A program made the position numbers and the translations under genes. A stretch of 60,000 nt of DNA from Membranipora membranacea (lineage: Eukaryota > Bryozoa > Gymnolaemata > Cheilostomatida > Membraniporidae), in contig OU612067.1 of the NCBI GenBank assembly GCA_914767715.1, positions 684,001-744,000 on the forward strand, read 5' to 3'. Below, in pieces: positions 54,601-60,000 of the stretch (position 1 is its first letter; every line of letters starts with the position of its first letter). The notes below the pieces were generated by a model. It was not told the DNA's origin and made no database searches. It saw only the letters and a program-made list of their open reading frames with translations.

Positions 54601-57600
54601 ATTTCCACATTCGATGCCGAGTCAGCACCATGCTGCCGGAAGTCAGCAGCTTACAGAGAGTCCTCAGTACACGACCTTACAGACGAGAGGTCACGGCAGC
54701 AGCTCTAGTATGCCTGACCCTACTAGTCCTCTATCCGTACTCAGCAGCTCGGCTCACAGCGGAGGCAGCCCTAGTGAGGTAGGTCTATCTGTGCTGCTTT
54801 TTTTAATCGGATGCTTTGCTTACTGCTAAGCATCAAATTCCCTATTTTAGTTGGGTTTTTTTTTGGAAATATGACAGACTTTATTTAATCCTATAAAACA
54901 GTCCCGCTCCAGTCCAATAGTGATGACTGCTGGTCCTTCAGGGAAACTATATTAGAGCCAAAATTTTGTCATTGAGACATGACAACATGATGTTTTGGAA
55001 TCTCTGGCATCTATCGGACAAGTATTTAGGATAAATTAGCTTTCAGTTTAGATGACTTTTATTTCTTCGCAATCTGAATAGGATACAGAAATATGGCGGA
55101 AACTTCACAAAATTGTTTTTAAACGAGTTAAGCAGTTAAGCAACAACCACTTATCATGAGCACTGTAACAATGACCACAGATCATATCAAAATTTAGTAT
55201 ATTTCCTTATAGCCCATCTCGGCATGTATCCATCAATTCCTAGAACAAGTTTGATCCAATTGCCTGCATTCCTGTTGCTCCCTCCCACTGGTCACTCGGA
55301 ATGCAGGAAAATGGACCAAACTTTGTCTAATCAATTCCTCATGTCTGTGGAGCTTTGTGGAGCTTAGCAAGGCTCCAGACTATCTGTATAAGTTTATTAG
55401 TTCTGTTGAGACTTTAGTTGATGTAAATCTGTTGCAGCTGAGATGTGAAAGTTTGCTGAGTCACATAATAATTAAATAAGTATGGGTCTGGGGATGTAGA
55501 TAACTAGCTGAAGCAATATCGTGGGTTTAAGCTTCTGTAATTCAATAATATCTTCTGTATCTAGTTAGATAATCTTATACAGAAAGTTAGTCACCAATAT
55601 GCATGATGTCAAATTTCCTTTTCTCTATCCAGGATGATATTTTGGACAACATACTCAAGTTAGAACAAGTTGATCCAGCCACGAATGACCAGGACCTGAA
55701 TCTACTAATAGACCAGTTGTCTTCGACAGTACCGCATGACTTCGACAGCGGAAGTCTCGCTGAACATTCACAACAACTAGCACACAAACAGACGTCCGCC
55801 TCAGCGCCCCCTACTGACGACCTCTCAGCCTGGGTCAAGGACAGGGTGAAAAAAGACAATCACAACCAGAGTAAGATCTTACATACAGAAGTTTCGCTGA
55901 TAGTAACACGGGATGGGAGGAGTCGACTAATAACTAAATAATTATAATGCTTTAAACATCTGGGGGATCTTGACACGATTAGGCAATCAAAGTTGATGAG
56001 CAGCTTAAGGGAAACTGCTGCTGACTCTGCTGACTGTCCTTATAAGGAAGTAACCAGTCATCGAGTCACGTACCAGCTGCTCATAATCTATCAGATTTAC
56101 CAGACTGGGTCTCCCAGCCTCCCACTCACTCACTCCCGGAAATCTGCAGCTGGTTTTGTGTTATGAGGCTAAAGGCCAGAGTGTTCTGAAATGGGTCCAT
56201 TTGCACCTAACAAAGAGTTTATATCATCCTTGAACTTTGATGTTATTAGTTTAGTCCGATGAGTGAACATTTCCAACAAGTCAAACATGTTGTGATACCA
56301 GAGACTATAGATAATATCCATAGTCTCTGGTGATACTCAAATTTTCTAGTTCTTCACGTGATTTCATGCTAAGTGTTTAGTTGAGCCACTTGTAGTTATT
56401 TTATATTGAAGACCAAAACAAAACAATGGCCATAAGGAGGGCGATGATTCTCACAACTCACCCCTCCTATCTGAAATTGATGACTAGAAGTATATTTGGT
56501 GGTTTTATTCCTGACTTATTAGTACATGGCAGTTTACGGTTAGATTGAAGCTATAACATACTTTCTCGCTGACATGTAACAATATAACATGCTGGTCTGC
56601 TGGTCGTGTGCAGTCTATAATCAGACTATGTCGTGTCCGCTTGAGATGTGTAATTTTTACATCCTGTATGATCATGTATGTAATGCTAACCCGATATATC
56701 TGGTTTTTTAGTCGAGAGACGAAGAAGGTACAATATTAACGACAGAATCAAAGAGCTCGGAACTTTGCTACCAAGTACAAGCGACCCGTAAGTGTTCTTG
56801 TGATTTAGAGTCGCCCTCTGATTTTCTCTTTTTATTGTGATCACCTCTAATCGATCAAGAAGAGTCACCCCTTGTCACTGTCACCATGGCTTTTAGAACA
56901 AAGAAATAAGTGGTTTTGTTGTGAGATTCAAACCAAAACTACCAATTACGATTGTCTGCAGACTTTGAACTGTGTAGGCCTGCAACATGATAATTACATA
57001 ATATAGCGTGACAGGCTGTGAAAAATTAGATTAAGCCGTCTGTTTTAAGTAGTGATGAATCATCACATGTTCCAGGAACTTAAAATCAGTTTCTCAAACT
57101 AAGTATTCCTCTGTGTGTCTCAGTAGTAACTTGTGTTACTTCAATCAACATCATCGATGATGTTTTGATCTACATTTCTGATGTGTAAGATCATCATAAG
57201 GAGTGTTGTTGTCACAGAGTAACCGATATATCCATCCGATATATCCATCCGATATATCCATCCGAGATATCCATCCGTACTCTGTGTTGTTGTTTTGATA
57301 AATACTCATTGATATCCAGGACCTAATTTTCTCATCAGGTAATTTCTAAATGAGAATAAGACCTCAATCATCTGGACTACTTACTGACTTCTACTGGATT
57401 TTTTGTGCGGTTATTTTTGAGGCATCTCCCCTCAGACACAGTCTGGAATGCATGAATACACAACTACACCCCCATGATCAGAGCACCAGTCACTTATCCC
57501 CATACACAAACAGTATCCACGAGCTCTTTATCATTACAGAGATTTCCGCCAGAATAAGGGGACGATACTGAAGGCCTCCGTAGATTATATCAGAGATTTG

Positions 57601-59917
57601 AAGCAGGATCAGGTTAGACTGAGATCAATGGAGGATAAGATGAAGGAGCAGGAGAGACATAACAGAATGATCATGCTCAGGTTACAGGTAGGAATGTTAA
57701 TGAGTTACGCTGCTTTGAGCCAAGGAGGTCCTCGTAACTCCTTGTTTGAGCCTATTAACGTTTGGTTTACGAGGACTGATTGTTAGTTGTTAAGCTTTCT
57801 GATTCTGATAGACCAAGGTAACTTAGACTTGTAGCTGGTTGCTGGTTTACACAGAGTTGCGTGTGGCATTCTCTCCTAGAACTATATTTACTCCCCAGTT
57901 TGTTAGTGGTTATTTTCGTATATTTCTTAGTCCTTATATCGTGCAGTGAATCTTATCTATGGGAATGTAACACACAAGTTTGAGTTCAATCTGTGCCTCT
58001 ATAGTGTTGGCCCACTTTGCGCCTGAAATGATGCTATACTTATCAGATTCCCAGTGTAACACTGTCGATATAATGGTTGTTAGTAGTGGCCTTGTTCGAG
58101 ATAGATAAGATAATACGACTCCTTCACTGATTCTTATCTGATATACACATCAGATTCAGCTATGTTAGTCTTATAGTCTGTTAGTCTTATAGTGAGAGAG
58201 TTGGTGTACAGTAGCAGCTATATTAGTCTTATAATACCCACCACATAGTGTGGTGAGAGAGTTAGTGTGGTGAGAGAGTTAGTGTGGTGAGAGAGTTAGT
58301 GTGGTGATGTGCTCTACTCTGGTGACGTCACGCTCCTAATCTAGTATCCACTTGTGGGGCGTTTTTTAGTTTGTTTACTTAGGAGAATGAAATAGTAAGA
58401 TAATCTATTTGGCCACCAGTGCTGTAACAATCAGCCGATATTTTGTGACTGTTAGTGCTCATGTTCTCATAGGTCTATCTAAACAACATGATGTCTATTC
58501 GATGGATGGCGCTGAAGTTTTCAGCTGAGTTATTTAGTGACGAAAGATGAGTGTCGAGGCACCAATTTTTGGACGAATAATCGCGAGTTGTGTAACTCAA
58601 AGAGTTTGCAGTCACTCATAGCACAGATTTGTTCTTGATATAACATGTTGGCGTATTGGGAGATGATGATGGTATGCCTGCATGATTCTGGTTCACTATC
58701 AACTCCAAACAACAATCGCTTATGTTTGATGTCCTGAACCACAATGGCTGCTGGACTCAAATTTAAACAAGCCCTGATAGCCCCTATCTCACAATGAAAT
58801 CACAGTCACTTCCATTACCCTGTATAGAATATATCTGTTGTGAACTGGCTGCCCTATCTGTTATTATTATTTCTTAAGTGTCCTGAATATTGGATGTTAT
58901 CTTCGTAATCAGCAACTCAGAATCCTTTTTGATGCTGCCATAAGTGATTTACCAACACAGTATTTTGCGTGGCATGAAGTCAATTTTGTTAGTGCTAGGC
59001 ATGTTTGCTGGAGCATCTTTGATAAGCCCTATAAAATTTTGAAGTTTTGTTTCGCAACAAATATTTGTGTAACATTGCTTCCTTGTCGTGTCAGAGATAG
59101 TAGATTATTATCTGTGGTCTCTATTCTTCTTCTTTGTCAGTTATAACCTTCAGTATTGTTATGTTGTAATCTCTCTGTCTTATGCTCTGGTATCTCATTG
59201 TATTCTATTCTATAAGGCTCCGACTTTCTGGTGTATAAATAGTATACTGCTTAATCATAATAGCATCAAATTTTACCATCCATGTTGCTCTGGTTTGTCT
59301 CTATCGTATGTCCAGGGGTGAATATGGTTGAATCCAACATAGTGGTGCCTTTATGGTTGGTTCTGATGTATTTCACAGGATATAAGATGAATTGATATTA
59401 CCACCAGCACTAGTTTATTCTGTGCTATGTTATTGAAGGCACATTAGTTTAATCTGTGTCACTCAGTCCTAAGAATGTTTGGTTGTTTACATTCTGCTCA
59501 TGATATCAGTACACACAGAATATTGAAAACACTGTCTGTGACAGCAGCTGTCATCACATGGTATCAACTACCCAGTACATCCTGTACAAACTAGTACTGA
59601 TATCAATGCATACTAGTCAAGGGGAAACAACCCCTGTATATGTATGTGTTAGATATATTTGTAACTTATACTTATGTTTTTCCTTTTTCTTACAGCAATG
59701 TGAGATGATGCTCAAGTCTACAGGGTTAGTATCTAGCGACACATCTCTGATGCCTAACTCTACACCACCCACTGTAAAGCTAGAGCCTGCACATGGCGCT
59801 GAGGCTATGGACGAGGATACACACTCGCCCCTCATGGCTGGTCCTGATCCCATGCTAAGCTCATCTCTTACCAGCCCACAGACACTGAGTATGGAGGATG
59901 CTCTGAGTCAGTACTGA
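51681..59917 (+). CDS. MITF/TFE-family bHLH-leucine zipper transcription factor, 7 exons, 426 aa
   Basis: Coding exons: 51681-51799, 53022-53220, 54500-54778, 55633-55870, 56712-56787, 57540-57687, 59696-59917. All junctions are GT-AG and in frame. Order: an N-terminal acidic segment like the vertebrate MITF-A start (GESGIEVD, then GELKSN); the Rag-binding-type motif LRMQL (residues 55-59); [19 protein letters not shown], a family-specific block (about 103-121); PTSPLSVL (S182), which aligns with the TFEB S142 site; DDILDNI, the acidic activation region; the basic region KKDNHNQIERRRRYN with E-box contacts H276, E280, R284; helix-loop-helix to about 327; the zipper to about 360; and a tail with DPMLSS and SMEDAL. 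The family binds M-box/CLEAR sites and controls lysosome, nutrient and pigment-cell programmes. Vertebrates have four paralogues; I cannot assign this gene to one, as invertebrates usually have a single copy. An in-frame TAA (51639-51641) precedes the first ATG. A TTTCAG at 51657-51662 could be an acceptor from an upstream exon. Confidence 0.96.
56293..56336. repeat. Small palindromic element, copy 2
   Basis: GATACCAGAGACTAT and ATAGTCTCTGGTGATAC flank a short loop (AGATAATATCC). It is nearly identical to the element at 26824-26868, so this is a dispersed family. It lies in a MITF/TFE gene intron. Confidence 0.8.
56354..56361. promoter_or_regulatory. E-box TCACGTGA (M-box/CLEAR core)
   Basis: The palindromic octamer TCACGTGA is the preferred site of MITF/TFE dimers. 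It lies in the intron just upstream of the basic-region exon of the MITF/TFE gene itself. Autoregulation is conceivable, but one octamer can occur by chance. Confidence 0.3.
56712..57687 (+). CDS. bHLH-zipper exons of the MITF/TFE gene
   Basis: Exons 56712-56787 and 57540-57687. The first encodes [20 protein letters not shown] and ends inside the loop (TSDP). The second starts at [20 protein letters not shown] and carries the zipper. The intron position after the loop DP is the same as in vertebrate MITF. RQNKG replaces the usual RWNKG. Confidence 0.96.
57228..57279. repeat. 13-bp tandem repeat, 4 copies
   Basis: Four copies of CCGATATATCCAT (the last with GAGATAT), in a MITF/TFE gene intron. 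Confidence 0.9.
58248..58308. repeat. 17-bp tandem repeat
   Basis: About 3.5 copies of GTGTGGTGAGAGAGTTA in the last intron of the MITF/TFE gene. A related CTTATAGTGAGAGAGTTGG lies just upstream. Confidence 0.85.
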
Positions 59918-60000
59918 TCGCTGCTCGAGGACTTGTTCGGTAATTCACCTCTAAGTTCAGCTCAGTCTCGATGGGAGACTAAATCTAGGCAGCAGATCTG
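59918..60000 (+). other. MITF/TFE gene 3' UTR, cut by the window edge
   Basis: Sequence after the TGA stop. No polyadenylation signal is seen before the window ends. Confidence 0.6.

Overview
This window is nuclear DNA of an invertebrate animal. It is AT-rich, its genes are split by standard GT-AG introns, and simple repeats, MITEs and broken non-LTR retrotransposons lie between and inside them. I rebuilt five protein-coding genes by hand from splice signals, reading phase and protein similarity. In all five every exon joins in frame. The gene set (MITF/TFE factor, TMX3, a FAM184 relative, an Ig-plus-fibrinogen lectin-like protein, a Trunk/PTTH/noggin-like ligand) fits a bilaterian invertebrate. 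I cannot name the phylum from sequence alone.

Layout, left to right: (1) 0.2-2.06 kb, a decayed LINE with reverse transcriptase on +. (2) 2.6-9.4 kb on the minus strand, a seven-exon coiled-coil gene of the FAM184 family (450 aa). Its introns carry a hAT-type MITE with a tRNA-like core, a 10-bp minisatellite and a long GA tract. (3) 9.5-10.66 kb, a 5'-truncated LINE with a 7-bp target duplication, 144 bp above the FAM184 start codon. (4) 10.7-17.2 kb, repeats and minisatellites without a recognised gene. (5) 17.3-18.2 kb on +, a two-exon secreted cystine-knot precursor of the Trunk/PTTH/noggin superfamily (210 aa). (6) 20.2-47.1 kb on +, a complete 14-exon TMX3 gene (449 aa). Its 16.4-kb intron 9 contains, on the opposite strand, a whole 16-exon gene at 30.4-43.6 kb (847 aa) for a secreted protein with an Ig domain, a long Ser/Thr/Pro-rich and coiled-coil linker, a fibrinogen-like domain and an acidic tail (FREP-like). 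(7) 47.1-51.5 kb, the TMX3 3' side and intergenic sequence with a poly-G/C hairpin repeat. (8) 51.7-59.9 kb on +, a complete seven-exon MITF/TFE-family bHLH-zipper gene (426 aa), with a CRE and a CCAAT box just upstream.

Functional links are limited. TMX3 is an ER thiol oxidoreductase, and the nested protein and the Trunk-like ligand are disulphide-rich secreted proteins that would pass through the ER. MITF/TFE factors control lysosome and stress programmes. I see no operon-like logic and no CRISPR-like or phage-like system. The most interesting items are the nested antisense FREP-like gene, the Trunk-like ligand, the altered Rag-binding N-terminal motif of the MITF protein, and several palindromic repeat families.
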